The notes beneath the pieces were generated by a model. The model ran no database searches. It saw nothing but the letters and a program-made list of their open reading frames with translations, and was not told the DNA's origin. Shown one piece after another: positions 15,601 to 29,200 of a stretch of DNA of 64,000 bases. Position numbers and translations under genes: made by a program. The stretch's first letter is position 1. Every line of letters starts with the position of its first letter. This stretch comes from Plecoglossus altivelis (taxonomy: Eukaryota; Chordata; Actinopteri; Osmeriformes; Plecoglossidae), in contig BROE01000015.1 in assembly GCA_036571765.1 (NCBI GenBank), forward strand, positions 4,073,332 to 4,137,331, read 5' to 3'.

Positions 15601-16634
15601 GCACGTCCTAGATCACTAAAACGGTGCCCGGTTCTTCAGATAATCGTTGGACACTAGTTGCCCTAACATCCAACTATTAAACAACCGACAGAGAGACACT
15701 CAAACACAGAGATGGATTACATTATAGTATAGATAAATGCATGCAACCAAACATGCTTCCATTCGGTGGGATACAGTTTTGTGTTTTAAGTTTTTGTTCC
15801 CAGGTCATTTCAGAATCTCTTCAATAAACATCACTGTGCCAGCACTCTGATCTTCAAATAAGATCAGGATGTTCTTGCACTTATTAAACTGCGCCCCCCA
15901 CCCCTCCCCTCCCCCCTTTCCCTTTTTTCTTTGTTTTGTTTAATTCCACAACAGTACTTTGATTTGGACCACCGATCGGCATCTCAGACGCAAACAGAAA
16001 CAGCTGTCTCAGATTGGTGCGAATGTCTGTCTCTCATCTAGGGCGGACGCTCAGAAGGCTACAAGTAAAACCGAATTTTCTTCGTTGTTTTACACTTGGA
16101 AAGTTGTGTTGGACGATACTTCCCTATGTATGCGAAATATTCAGGTGTTGATTAGTCGTAGAATACCATTAGAGCCGACCTTGGTGAGATTGACAGATTT
16201 GATAGAGGTAGACTGAATCTGAAGTGGTATCATGGTTGTGGAGTCGCAGACATCGCCACGGCGTTTCTTAAAAAATAATGTTGACCAACCGAGGATGGCT
16301 CGGCGTTGTTGAGGCGCCCATTACACTAAAGGTAAAGCTGCACTGATCATTCCCAGAATGCACTTTAAGTGTTTGTATTTCATAATACTTTATCGACGGA
16401 GTGATGTTTAACTTATGTCGTGGTACGGACGACTTCTCCCTCCAGATAAAATGTCAAATAGCATGTCATTTTCATTGTGCAACAGATGTCTTTCACTGTC
16501 CATCAGAGACCTGTACCGTACGAGTTCTCCTATTCATGCTGCACCATCCTTTGAGAGAAATTGTGTTACTTCATGCCATTCCATTTTTAGGTAACAGATT
16601 CAATATCTGAGGTTGGCGGGGGAGGCCAGATGCC
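12691..16634 (+). other. dusp26 3'UTR and dusp26-rnf122 intergenic region
   Basis: No coding gene recognised. An ATTAAA at 14932-14937 could end a ~2.2-kb dusp26 3'UTR. The longest frame (15253-15657, 134 codons) has no recognisable motif. A CT-rich tract lies at 15894-15935, and the rnf122 promoter/leader should lie just before 16635. Confidence 0.5.
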
Positions 16635-19184
16635 ATGTCTCCTGTGGCTTATCAGGATATTCCCCTCAACATCTACATGGTTATATTTGGAACTGGGATT
16701 TTTGTCTTTGTCTTCAGCCTCATCTTCTGTTGCTACTTCTTCAGGTACAGACTTTTCATACGTTCATCTCCCGTTGACTTGAGCCTATATTGCCCTGGGT
16801 TTCGTCCTCTTTCTCTCCCTAAAAGATTTGAATTCGGTAGTTATTTAATTGCGCGTTTCATGAACTGGAATTGGACTTGTTGGTTTGATAGTGTCGGGAT
16901 CAACTCTCGTTGGGTTGAGATTGACATGGTCCTGCACTTGTGCTATTGTTGTTGTTAAATTCTTTCCCTATATTATGCTTTGTTTCCCCTGTCCTGAAGT
17001 ACTTCCCAGCTGAAACAATCATCTGTAGATCCTTATCACTACTCGTTTGTCCCTGAAACTATTTTAGTCTCCAGGCAGCAGCCTTACAACTGTTACTATA
17101 GTGACCTCCCCACCTAGCCGTCCAGTCTGCCAGACACACTTAAATATTTGTCTTTTAACCAGCATTGCTCTTTTTCATTTAAGGTTCCTTACTCTAATAA
17201 AGTACGGTCGCATTCATGCTGCAACAACCACCTCAATGCCCTGTGATTGTGGTCACACTCTACCATACGGTTTATTCAGACAGACAATTATGTCCGCCTT
17301 CTTGTCCTGTCTGAACTGACTCTTTTGTCACACTAGCTCTTAAGCATACAGACCACTCGTCACACAATTGCATTTCGATATTCACACGATCCTTCTAATC
17401 CGTAAATCGCTGCGGGAACCTACGACAGTCTTACACCGATTCAATTATCTACCCGGTGTAAGGTAGGCCTACTTCGACTTTCACTGTTTTTGTTCTGTTT
17501 GTGTTTTCACCCCAGTAAATTAAGACACCAAGCCCACAGACAGAAGGTTGGCTATAAAACGGTGAGCACCTCAGATATTATCACACGACACTGGCCTTCG
17601 TTGAGTTACTTCAAATCAGTCACGTGTTTTACCACTGAAACCACAATAACGCTCATGTGAACCCATCGTTTATACTCTTGTTCAAACCGTTTGTTAATGA
17701 ATGTGATATTTAAACAGGTGGTGTTCAAAGATGATCCGAAGAAATTAAATCTTCATGGGGTGAGATTTTGAAGTAGCTACTTTGTCGACAGTTGTTACAA
17801 ATAAGTTGCTCTGTCTCGTCATCTTTATTGCTACAATATCTTTGAAGGTTGCCCTTTCCTAGTTCAATTCAATTGAATACATCTATCTTGTCACCGGGGT
17901 GCAATTCTGGTGCAGCATAAAAAACTAAGATAATCATACTGTGTATTCAACCACAATGAATGCACAACAAATAATATCAAACACTAAGTTTGCAAGAGAA
18001 ATAGTCTAAATATTCGTTCGACAGAAGCACACTCTCTTTGAAGGAGAGGAGTTCATGATTGATGGCAGCCATATTGCTTCATTAAGAATGAAGGAGGCTT
18101 GAGCTCCAGAGCTTCTTAGCCGAGGACCTCTGAAGCCTAACCCCTGCCCTGAGGGTGGGACTCCTGGTTACAGAGGGGCTTCCAACCTCCTCAATCTCGA
18201 TAACTCTCGTGGACCTCTCCTTTTGTCCACCTTTCTCTTCCCCGCACACAGCAGACGTGTGCCGTGTGTTTAGAAGACTTCAGGCTGAAAGATGAGCTTG
18301 GCGTGTTGCCATGCCAACATGCCTTTCACCGAAGGTAAGCGGGCAGGAAATGTCAACGTGCCACCGACTCTCCCATTGCTAGCGCTAGTTTAAATATATA
18401 ACGTAGCATATATAAGATAACTCGGCTCACTCCGTTTTTCCCTTCAAGTCATATCCGCTCGCAACTATAGAATAGTTGTATGCTGTTAGATGTACAAGCT
18501 TTGGCCTTACGCTGCGGAAGCATATTTACTGTGAACTTAGCCTAACTTTAGAAAACCAGGATGACGGAGGAGGACATTGGTAGTCATTTGCAGTCCTTAC
18601 AAATATTCATATTAGCGTCAGCGTATACGGTGGGTAGTCGCTGTTAGAATTAGTCTATGGGGTTTAGATCTGCAGGGTATCTATTGTGTTTGAGAAGCAC
18701 TTTTTGTAATTTTTTCCAACATACATTTTACATCTTGATAGCAACCAATATATATAGAAAGGTTTGAAATCAATCCGACATTCTCGGGCCATTATAAAGT
18801 GAATAAACACAACCAATCACAAGGCCGTACCCTGACTGTGATTGGACGGGCTACTGTTTGTTTACCTATATCTACTTTTACGCACTCTGCCCTTAACTCA
18901 ATGCCTATTACTGTAGTTTTGTGGGAGTTTCTTTGAAGGAAGGGGATGCCATACTTTGTTTTGAATCAAATCAAACAGAAGTTAAATAGCTTTGTAAAAC
19001 TAGCCTTAGACAGTTTTGATCCGTTTTCCATTGTACTTTCACTCTGGTTTGGTTGTTTGTCCACCATAGGTGCCTGTTGAAATGGCTGGAGATTCGCTGT
19101 GTGTGCCCCCTGTGTAATAAGCTAATCACTGGACATCCTGAGCAGCGTCACAGCTTGGGCACACTACTGGATGAACTGATATAG
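16635..19184 (+). CDS. rnf122: RING finger protein 122, membrane E3 ubiquitin ligase (5 exons, 131 aa)
   Basis: Small ER/Golgi-membrane E3 ligase with one transmembrane helix and a RING-H2 domain. Exons 16635-16744, 17516-17561, 17718-17759, 18252-18334, 19070-19184; phases agree. The start ATG gives MSPVAYQDIPLNIYMVIFGT, matching mammalian PPISFQDLPLNIYMVIFGT; mammals have about 24 more N-terminal residues, so the first exon could be incomplete. Transmembrane segment about residues 11-38 (GIFVFVFSLIFCCYFF). RING-H2: CAVCLEDF, then LPCQHAFHRRCLLKWLEIRC, then CPLCNK; all eight metal ligands are present. The C-terminus GTLLDELI matches the family's GILLDELV. The 82 bases after exon 1 are open only by chance. 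Confidence 0.95.
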
Positions 19185-20594
19185 CACATCCCCATGGCTA
19201 CCAATGACACCCACCAACTACAAACCAGTGCCTGGACTATAGGAGCATCCTGCTAGTAATACGTGAATAGACAAACACAGGAGAGTGTCATTACAAGCCA
19301 GAAACAGGAATGTCCATTGTCAACAAAGAATAGTTAATCACAACTGTTTACGTCTATGGAGAGACATTGCTTGATGCTGAGGGAGAGAGTGTTTCAAATA
19401 TAATTTGGGAACAAAAGTGGATTGCGGGAGTGAAGAGGAACAAACATGTCTTACAAAAGGACAGTTGTGTTTATATGTTACTAGAGAACCACACCCCAGC
19501 CTTAGATGTCTTATAAATAGACCCTTCAAATCGGTTTACATGTAATTGTCAGTCATTTTAGATGTCACGTCATGTAGAAAAAATGCGTAATTACCATCTC
19601 CTGTACAAAATGTTCTGTTTTAATGTTGTCCCAAAAACGTGTCATCGTTAATGAGTATAACTGAATTAAGTGTAATCCAGTACTTTCAGTTGCAGCAAAT
19701 ACAGTAAGATTTATTTATACACCTGAAGCAATCGTCGCTTCATTCCATGCCAATAGAGGTCTATCAAACTTAGCCAAATAGTGAAGGTTTGATGATAACT
19801 CCTCTTAGAAGTGTCTTGAAATCAACATATTAAACATGCACAATTATCTTATGTCACGTGCCCCTTGCTCTTAATTATTGTTTCATGGTTTCCTAGTTGC
19901 ACTGGATTGAGAAAGAAAGTCAGTTTCTGTCCTCATTTCTATTGAGTTGTTGCGGTTCTACAACAGAAAATGTCACATGTTCACATATGGTTAAGATTCC
20001 TTTGATATGTCATGCCTAAAAAATGCAAAGAGGAATAACATTTGTATATAATTGTAATCCTTAAGAAATTTAAATGTTGTGTTGTGAATGTGTCCGTCAT
20101 TGGAAGATACCAATTATTTAACTCTGTTAGACCTAATCTAGCCTACTACTGCTAAAAGTATCCAATGATCAGGCTCTGCAAGGCTGTCCTCTGGTGGTGG
20201 AAGAGGCCTTTTGCAACAACTTTGTTAGTACATGTAAAAGCTGTCTGTGCCCCTGCGGTGACTAACGCTGAATGAAGACACACATTTAAGGAGTCTTTCA
20301 GTCACTTTAATCAGGTTGTGTTCGTGATGGTACATTTCAAATGCAAAAATGTAAGTGACAAACCAAAACAGACAAAGGACAACAACAACAAAAACATCTA
20401 TTTTGAGGAATGATTAAAAAATCTGTAATTTCAAGGGTAAAAGGACATTGCCGTTTAACTTCAGGGAGCGGGACTGATTGAGCTAGGACGGAAATCAGAC
20501 GCTCGTAGATCAGCAGGGATCGGAGGTGGGGTAGGGGGGTGGGGGGGGTTGGAGTTGCTCAGCTCCCGGCAGGTTTCGCGGGCGATCAAGACAC
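19185..20594. other. Convergent 3' region between rnf122 and ppia
   Basis: Should contain the rnf122 3'UTR (candidate ATTAAA at 19829-19834) and, from the right, the ppia 3'UTR (candidate ATTAAA on the - strand near 20305). No coding gene seen. Confidence 0.55.
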
Positions 20595-23500
20595 TCAGAG
20601 CTCTCCGCAGTCGTCGATCTTGATTGTCACGCTGCATTTGCCGCTGCTCGAACCTTTACTGTCCATCAACTTGACCACGTCGATGCCGTCCACCACGGTG
20701 CCAAAGACCACGTGCTTCCCGTCCAGCCTTCAAGGGAGGGAGGGAGGGAGGGAAGAAGATGGGGAAAAAACCCACTCACTGACAGACCCCTAATGTCACG
20801 CACGAGCCAAGACTTCCTTTTGCTTGTCTATTTAAATGTTTTGACAGGACTTAAACATGACTAGTGTATCAGCAGTTTCACAGTTCCGCAAGTAGCCACA
20901 AGGGCACTCACCAGGCGGTGTCGGCCGTGCAGATGAAGAACTGCGACCCGTTAGTGTTGGGTCCAGCATTGGCCATGGAGAGGCAGCCCATGCCAGTGTG
21001 CTTCAGCACAAAGTTCTCATCCTCAAACTTGTTGCCGTAGATGGACTTGCCTCCAGTTCCATTGTGGTTGGTGAAGTCACCACCCTGTGGGAAAGATGAA
21101 GGGGCGAGGGGGTGGGGGGAGTCACAAGTAAGCCCGCCCTGCGCTGTAGGATCGCTTCACGCGGATTCGCCGTGGGGGGGCAGCTAAACACACCCGAAGA
21201 GCAATGATCGACCACTGTCAAGCCAGAAGCGAGCGTGGCAACATCTCGACCAGTTGTCCGACGGCGAGCCTTACCTGGCACATGAACTTGGGAATGACGC
21301 GGTGGAAGATGGAGCCCTTGTACCCGTACCCTTTCTCCCCGGTGCATAAAGCGCGGAAGTTTTCTGTGGAAAGATTCATACAGAGCTGTCAGCCTCCTCC
21401 TTGTTGACTACAGAAGTCGCTCTCCAGTGTGCAGACGCTATAGAAGCTCGAGCATATAGGCCATGTCTTTAGGGCCTGATTTGCAGGCTGCGAATTAGAG
21501 TACAGGACTGAAAATAGCCAAGCCCCACTCAATTCAGTCAGAAACATTGCATTACTGTGGCGGTCAACTAGAAGCTGACATCTAGACATACTGAGAAGAA
21601 CTGCATTCAGACTGCATTCACTCGATTCACTGCCCTGCCACATCCCACCCAAATACTTTGAACCTTGCGGAGGTGGAGAAAACCTCAGCTTCGGTCAGTT
21701 AAGGGATAAGAGGCTCCCTTTCAGAGAGTTCACAATGTGACAGCTATTATTTACAAAGTAGTGTTAATTTAACTTGCTCACCTGCCGTTTTTGGAACCAC
21801 ATCAGCCCTGAGCTGCAATGCAGAGTAGAGAAGGTTTGTTAGAATATATTGTTTACTACAGAAAGGTCCTTCTATGAGCGTCAAGTATTATTAAACCTAT
21901 GGAAATATGTATATATCTGGAAATATTTGCGCCAAATCACAACTAGGGTGGTAGGAACAATTAGTCAATAGGCTTAAATGCAAGTCATTCATTTCCACGA
22001 AAGGACACCCTGCGCCATATTACATCACTAACCACCGTGACATCTACGATGACAGTTGACGCCCTTTCCTGACCGCTCTCATTTGAGTGATACAGGAATA
22101 AAAAATACACTCAGAAAGAAGATGGTCGGCGAGTGACAGGCACGACACCCCGAAAGCTTCTATTCCAAAAGGACATCCTCGAAGGCAGACAGTCTGTACT
22201 GCTGCCTGCATGTAGCATAAAAGCATATGCTGACACACGCACACAACACACACAAACCCTTCATCCCGCCCACTACCTCCTACCACACGAGCCAAGGACC
22301 CACCCACATCTGGAGCGGTACTTTTCCACTCCGAAACAGGGAAGTTCAAGGCGCCAGTACGCCAACGTATGTTTGTTGGACCATTCCCGGGACACACCCG
22401 AATACGGGTATAATTTTTCCATAAAGCAAAAAAAAAAAAAAAAAGCTAACACGGTGTGGATTCGCGCTTTGCACATGACACCTCATTGGGTGGATTGTCT
22501 ATCTGCATCAAAACAAAGGAGTCAGCTGCACAGCCACGTGCTCCCAAGGCAAGAAATGACAATAGGATTTCTATGACAGACTATCCCGAAAAAAATGAAG
22601 GCATGCGAGAAAGACATCCTTATAATTTCCCTTCTTAAGGGTAGAGTATTGCGCCGTAAGGTGCGCGCGGATCACAGAAATTCATGGAATATATGAAACG
22701 ACTTTCCTCTATGTAGTGTGTTCAGATGACAAAGAGCGTGTGCTGCGGTTCAAGCATCCTTGTTGCAAGATGCAATAATCGGGATAGAATGTAGGCTGCC
22801 CTCTGCATCCTCCATGTATTATGACTGGAACACTATGTGCGGTGTGGTAGCTCAATGGCTTGATCTCTTGATTAGCATCAACCGACATACGGTGGAGAAC
22901 ACAATGGCATCGGTGTACAAATATACTGTTTTTAACCTTTCACCTTATAACAAAAAAGGACACCCTCCCCTTTTCAAAATGGCATCAGTGCCATAAAAAT
23001 GCAAAAATGGCGACCGGCAATAAATAAGGTAAGGCCAGGAAAGTTGGCGTAAAACAAAATGTTCCCTTAATGCTTTCTTCCCGCATTGACCCGCACACCT
23101 GGCAGGGGCCGATGAACGACCTAGTCAACAGACAATACTGCATTCCACACCGCACTACAGCAAGACACGATCCGTTCAACCAAAACATTTTACTTGACGT
23201 TTACTGTTGTTAAGCGTCAATTACCATTAATAGGATATACACTAAAGAGAAATCCGCTTTACGTTGCACATTCAAAACAATACGGTGTTGAAAGGAAATT
23301 CACACGTGAATTTGACAGCACTGCAGCAGGTGCAAATAGCAGAAACCTTGTAATAAGCATTTCTGAGTTTAACTAAGCAACAACAAAAAAGTTGCCCCTG
23401 CAAGCCTTTAGACGCGCTGATCAAGTCTTACCTCCATTACAATCCTGCCAGCTTTCTGGTCGCCGATAGCAATGTCAAAGAAAACTTTAGGTTTTGCCAT
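20595..23500 (-). CDS. ppia: Cyclophilin A, peptidyl-prolyl cis-trans isomerase (5 exons, 164 aa)
   Basis: Abundant cytosolic prolyl isomerase, target of cyclosporin A. Exons 5'->3': 23432-23500, 21782-21812, 21275-21363, 20912-21084, 20595-20727; total 495 bp, i.e. 164 codons plus stop, against 165 aa in human. The five-exon layout including the 31-bp second exon is that of vertebrate PPIA. MAKPKVFFDIAIGDQKAGRI, LRADVVPKTAENFRALCTGE, KGSIFHRVIPKFMCQGGDFT (catalytic Arg, Phe, Met, Gln present), NGTGGKSIYGNKFEDENF, GPNTNGSQFFICT, and the cyclosporin-contact TAWLDGKHVVFG. The C-terminus ends DDCGEL. Neighbour of zmiz2, as in human 7p13. Confidence 0.97.
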
Positions 23501-23602
23501 GTTTGGAATTAGCTGTTTTTTATTTCGTGCAAGTACAGTACGTTATTGTGGCCGAGCGGTGCCGCAGCTGAATCGGAACGAGAATGTAAATTGGTACACA
23601 AA

Positions 23603-23609
23603 TTATATA
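23603..23609 (-). promoter_or_regulatory. TATA box of ppia, with upstream CCAAT motif
   Basis: TATATAA on the - strand, 103 bp upstream of the ATG. A CCAAT pentamer (on the + strand, 23684-23688) lies about 75 bp farther upstream. The spacing fits a strong housekeeping-type promoter; transcription start inferred near 23575. Confidence 0.55.
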
Positions 23610-26202
23610 TGAGGACCATGTGAGGCACCGTAGGTGATGGAAACCTATAGGATACAAGAACCACTGAGCGGCAGAGGTTTCAGCCAATAAAATGTATCTT
23701 GTATGAATGTATTACACAATTGATCCAATCCCCTGTACGCCAATTTGATCCATGAAGTTTGGAGGGACCGACACTTGATTGACATCGGGTTTGGCCCATC
23801 GTGGTACATATTAATGACGATATCGAATGCTACTAGAGATTCTTTTCAGATGCTACCCAATGGTCTGCCTGGAAACTGGTGGGTGTGTATCTGCTCTAAC
23901 TACCGTTACTCGATGTGGACCTCGGGTGTGTCTCTAAATAAAATCGCCATTAAAGCACTAGCATAAATGACTGAAAATCATGTCAAATTCTTAACATTTC
24001 TTATAATTTTCTCCTTAAATTGTAATTGGGGTATACGATACAAATATGAAACGTGAGTGCGCATGAATAGGAGTTTTTCTAACGGAAGATGCATTGTTAA
24101 ATTAAAACAAGTCCTACCACGGTACTCGTTTTCTATCGTGAGCTATTCTACATACCGTCCGACCCGTACAAAGCCGGTGTATGCGCGTACAGTATGTCAG
24201 CATGTTGAGGTGCCACGCCTGTAATGTTGCGGGTGAATCGATTGTATCGGGTTGCTGACTATAGCGCCTAGGTTCTGCTGAACATAAGATGACGTCAAGG
24301 TGTTCTCTATCCACACACTTGCCGTGCAGAACAAATGCAGTAAAGAAATGCGGTCAGAACTGACGTTTTTATTTATAAAACATAATGGAAATATTTTACA
24401 TCATCTTTAAAAAAAAGGAAACTGATTTCAGCTATGTTTGTTCGGTAGGATTTCTAAGACAATTCCAAATGCCATGATTGCATTCACAAGTGACAATGCT
24501 GGAATAGAAAAGGAGAAAAAAAACGTCCTTTGCAGATCTCGTTCAGCTGTTGTGGTATGCTCTAATAGAAAATGGTATACAATCCGAATGAATTCCGACC
24601 TCTCAAATCAGTGGGTTTTCTATCAGAAGCATGTATACACCATGAATTAGAGTTTAGACGTGTGCCCCTATATGCACATAGTATGCACACGTATAGTGCT
24701 TTCATGATTATGACACATTTTCCACAAACCTCTGCAAGTTAACGTTGCCTAGAACAGATATACACACCTCAACTACTCTGCTAATAACAATAATAAGACA
24801 ATGTTTATGAATATGATACACACACGTTCTCGAATGAAAACATTTGTAGACTGTACATAAAATTGTTGTGCTCATAAAGACATAGTTCAACCACAATTAA
24901 ATTAAATTACATCATCATTAAATTAACTTGAAAGCATACTTCGAAGATCGGAAGTTTAGAAGGTCATGGTTATATTGACTTTTGAATGCTTTCAAGACAA
25001 TACAACAAATACATGAATTGTTTAATTTGGGTGAACTATACCTTTAATGTTTATCATACAATGTACAAATGTAATACAAACATAGTCATATGGCAAGTGA
25101 CACCAACAACTGCTGACACCACAGGTAAATTCACTCACTTTTTCTCAGCAAAGACAGTAAGAGGGAGAATGGGCACTTTAATCAACAAGTAATGTCACAG
25201 TGTTGGAACATGACCATGGAATAAAAAGAAATAGTTTGGGGTGGTGGGGGTCGGCGGTCCTAATTCCACCTTTCTATTTTTTTTAATATATATTTAGTTT
25301 CACTTCACAGTGACCCTGCGTCGTGTGTGATGTTTGTGTGCGAGACAGAGAACGCGTCTCCGTCTCAGCGGGGAATAGGAAGTTTCCCCCCGATCTCTGA
25401 CCGGCAAGTTAAAACGAGGATGAAGGTGAACATGGGAGAAGTACAATAACGCGGATGCTACACGACGGCCGCACGAGACAAGAGCGCTTGGCTGGGTATA
25501 GCTGTCGCGTGCTTATCTTCAGACTCGCCGTCCCTTGCACCCACTACTCACTATCCCTCCATCTCCACGTCCCCGTCCCCCCCAAACCATCCCCAAATAC
25601 ACGCTAGAGCCTTTTTCTGTTCGCTATCCTTCATCCTCCCAGCGCACAGTTCACAGACCATATAGGTTTTCGCCGTTTCCGATCCCATTTCGTCGCTCTG
25701 ACTGCGAGGGTCCGGCAGGCCGCGAACACGTTTTGCTGGCTATGTGTTCGTTTCTTGACTGACAAAAAGGTCAACTTCTCATTTATAAATAAGTTTAAAG
25801 ACGGAAAACCCCTTTGGATGGGGGTTCTCCGCGGCATTATAAATACGTAGTTAACATAAAACTTTTTTTTTCTTTTTTTTCCTCAAAATATTTTGTAGTT
25901 TACAAAGGAAAATCCTTTTTACTTTAGAAACACCATTATATCTGGGGAGTAGCGCTGTTCCTTTTTCCAACAGTGCGCCTCTCCAGTGTGGATTCTATGT
26001 GAGATACTTAAAAAAAAAAACACACACAACAACAACAACAAAAAAGACACATAATACAAGGACACTCAGACTGAAAGAGATTGGGGGGGGGTCAACCTCC
26101 CTCTCTGGGTTCATAGAGTATGCAGGGGGGCCAACTGGATCTTCTTTGGAGCGTACTGGCTGGTCTCAGTGACTGTCGCGGCAGAGCAGACCATCTCGGA
26201 GA

Positions 26203-26234
<32 letters not shown>

Positions 26235-26275
26235 GAAGGGTGGGGGGGATGGGAGGGGGTGTGTCCGTCAGGGTC
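23610..26275 (-). other. zmiz2 3'UTR and zmiz2-ppia intergenic region
   Basis: No coding gene recognised. AATAAA on the - strand at 24368-24373 (TTTATT on +) would give a ~1.9-kb zmiz2 3'UTR; an ATTAAA at 25282-25287 is a shorter option. The rest upstream of ppia should be its promoter. Confidence 0.5.
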
Positions 26276-29200
26276 TCAATTATTCTCGAACAGAGAGAGC
26301 AGGTCGTCGTTGCTGTTGTTCGGGAGGTCCGGCGGACCCAGATAGGACAGCAGTTCGTCCGGGTTAGTCAGCTCAGGGAGAAGCTGAGGAGAGAGGGAGA
26401 GGAGGGGGGCAGGGGAAGGGGGGGCGTCCGTTACGCGTTAACGCTTTGGAAGGCGAACACGGGGAACACGTTTCATGCCAATAAAGCCTCTCAAATTGAT
26501 CTACGTTGTCAAGGGGGGGAGGGGAGGGGGGCAGTGTATAGAGTTATGGGTCAAGAAAAAAAAAGAGTGTCAGGAGAAAAGACATGTAAAGTTTGCTTGT
26601 GCACAAATATGGAGGACAAAAAGAAAAGGCCAATATGTTTAAGCTCGCCATGGCAAGTTACGGCTGAGATTTCAACATGCCTTCATTTCCACATGCCTGG
26701 TCTAACTAAATCTGGAGTCTCTTCAGTTTAAGGGGGTTTTTCTTACGGTCGTCATAGCAGAATCTGTGGACGCTCCTCCCCTGCACACCCGGTTTCCCCC
26801 TCATCCCCAATAAGAGAGGGAGGGTGGGGGGTTAGTATAAGACCACCCGCAAGGAGTCCAGATATGATACAGGGCTCTGTGCCTACAGTGTATGACAGTG
26901 CATCGGGTAACATTGGCACAGCTTATCAGAAATGACCTCGTTCGCCACGCCGTTTCATTAACTAACATCTGAGCATATTTGGCGTCACAACTGAGCTCCC
27001 CCTCCCCTATCTCCCCCCCTACCTCTCTCCTCCCCCCCCCCAGTCGATGAGAAGGAACTATTTTGATAGGAGGAGCAAGGTTCAACAGCACATGATAACT
27101 CTACAGACTCGGCCCCATTGTGATGCATTCAAACCCATCCCCACCCCCCACCCGCCATCCCCACCACCCCTCCCCCCAGGCGATTACGGGGTCGGGACTC
27201 ACGTCGAGCGTGTGGTCGGGCCCCTCCCCTCCCCCGGGCCCTCCGGGTCCCCCGAGGCCGAAGGAGCCCTCCGCCTGCAGCCGAGGATTCTGGGAGGTGG
27301 AGTTCCGCTGATGCATGGGGCTGCCGGCCCCCCCCAGACCCTGCAGAGCATTGTGCGATGGCTCGAGTCGGCCAGGGTGAGACATCTGACCGGGAGCGGG
27401 GGAGAGACAAAGTAGATGACAGGGAGGGAGGAGAGCGCGAGGGATGACCGCATGTAAATCCTGGAAACGCTAGCGTGAGACACCTTACGTTGTCGAAAAA
27501 AACGGTTTGACTATGACCCCCCCCCCCCCCNNNNNNNNNNTCTCTCTCCCCCCCCCCAGTGAGAAGGAACTATTTTGATAGGAGGAGCAAGGTTCAACAG
27601 CACATGATAACTCTACAGACTCGGCCCCATTGTGATGCATTCAAACCCATCCCCACCCCCCACCCGCCATCCCCACCACCCCTCCCCCCAGGCGATTACG
27701 GGGTCGGGACTCACGTCGAGCGTGTGGTCGGGCCCCTCCCCTCCCCCGGGCCCTCCGGGTCCCCCGAGGCCGAAGGAGCCCTCCGCCTGCAGCCGAGGAT
27801 TCTGGGAGGTGGAGTTCCGCTGATGCATGGGGCTGCCGGCCCCCCCCAGACCCTGCAGAGCATTGTGCGATGGCTCGAGTCGGCCAGGGTGAGACATCTG
27901 ACCGGGAGCGGGGGAGAGACAAAGTAGATGACAGGGAGGGAGGAGAGCGCGAGGGATGACCGCATGTAAATCCTGGAAACGCTAGCGTGAGACACCTTAC
28001 GTTGTCGAAAAAAACGGTTTGACTATGACCCCCCCCCCCCCCAACCCCACCCCTCCCGGGCTACTGCCCTACCATTGTTGCCGTAGCATGTAGGGAGTTT
28101 GTGTGTGCGTGTGACAGAGAAGAGTGGAGAGGTCACTCGGCGCCCCGCATGGATAGCTCTCTCAGGGGCCAGTCGGGCAGCTGCCAGCGACAGGGCCGTG
28201 TGTTTGTGTGTGAGCGTCGATGTGGGGGCGTTCAAATGCTGTCTCGTCCAGGTTCGATTAAAAAGGCTCTTGACTCGCACACACGCCAGAAGGGCACGAC
28301 AGTCTACACTAGGGGTGTCCAATCCTGGTCCTTATGGGCCACTGTCCTGAAAGTTTTCGATGTTTCCCCTGCTCCAGCACACCTGATTCTAATGAAAGGT
28401 CATTATGAGGCTTCCACAGAGCTTGATAACAACCCTTGATTATAATCAGGTGTGCTGGAGCAGGTAACATCTAGCCTTCAGGACAGTGGCCCTCGGGGAC
28501 CAACAAGAGTGGACACCCCTGGTCTAGAAGATGCGCACGCACATTTGTACCGATGGTGTGACACACGCAACCAGGGTGACTCAGCCATATTAAACCAAGA
28601 CACTCCCAGCAGTTGATAGCTGCAGGTATGCGCAGAACCATTTCGATTGGAGAATACGTGTTGTCCTCCAATCGAATCCATCGTATGCTCATGACACAGG
28701 CGTATTTCAATCTCTACTGAGCATCAACTACCGTCTGTCCTCTAACTCATAAGCAGTTAACAAATCTAGGTTGACGGAACAAATATGGGATCCAAGTTTC
28801 ATCATTACTCCTATTTGAAGCTGACTCCATTGCGTGTAACACGATGCGAGCGTGCGCATTTCAACAAGAAACCCCCGTGTTCATTCCAAGGGGTTTTGCC
28901 TGAGTTGGAATATTTCTCGCCGTGCCGACTGCACCGCGCAAAGCAGGCCGTTATAGGCGGCCGCCGAACGGTTAATGATTACATGACCCGATTGAAATCC
29001 CCAAAAGGGTAACCTGATAAGGTGACGTCTGGGGCAGGAGGGGCGGAGTACTTTAGCCTCAGCCTCGTTCATACGTTGGCAGCCCTCCTAGTCCCAGTCA
29101 ACCATTAAGCAGTCTGTGCCCTCAGCAGTCTGCACACAACTCAAATGACCCCCCCCTCAACATGGCGTCGAGTTGCGCTGTATGGAAATGGAGGTGGCCG

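Noticed and set aside
15253..15657. 134-codon open frame between dusp26 and rnf122
   Set aside because: No recognisable domain, no clear splice or codon signal; likely chance in intergenic DNA.
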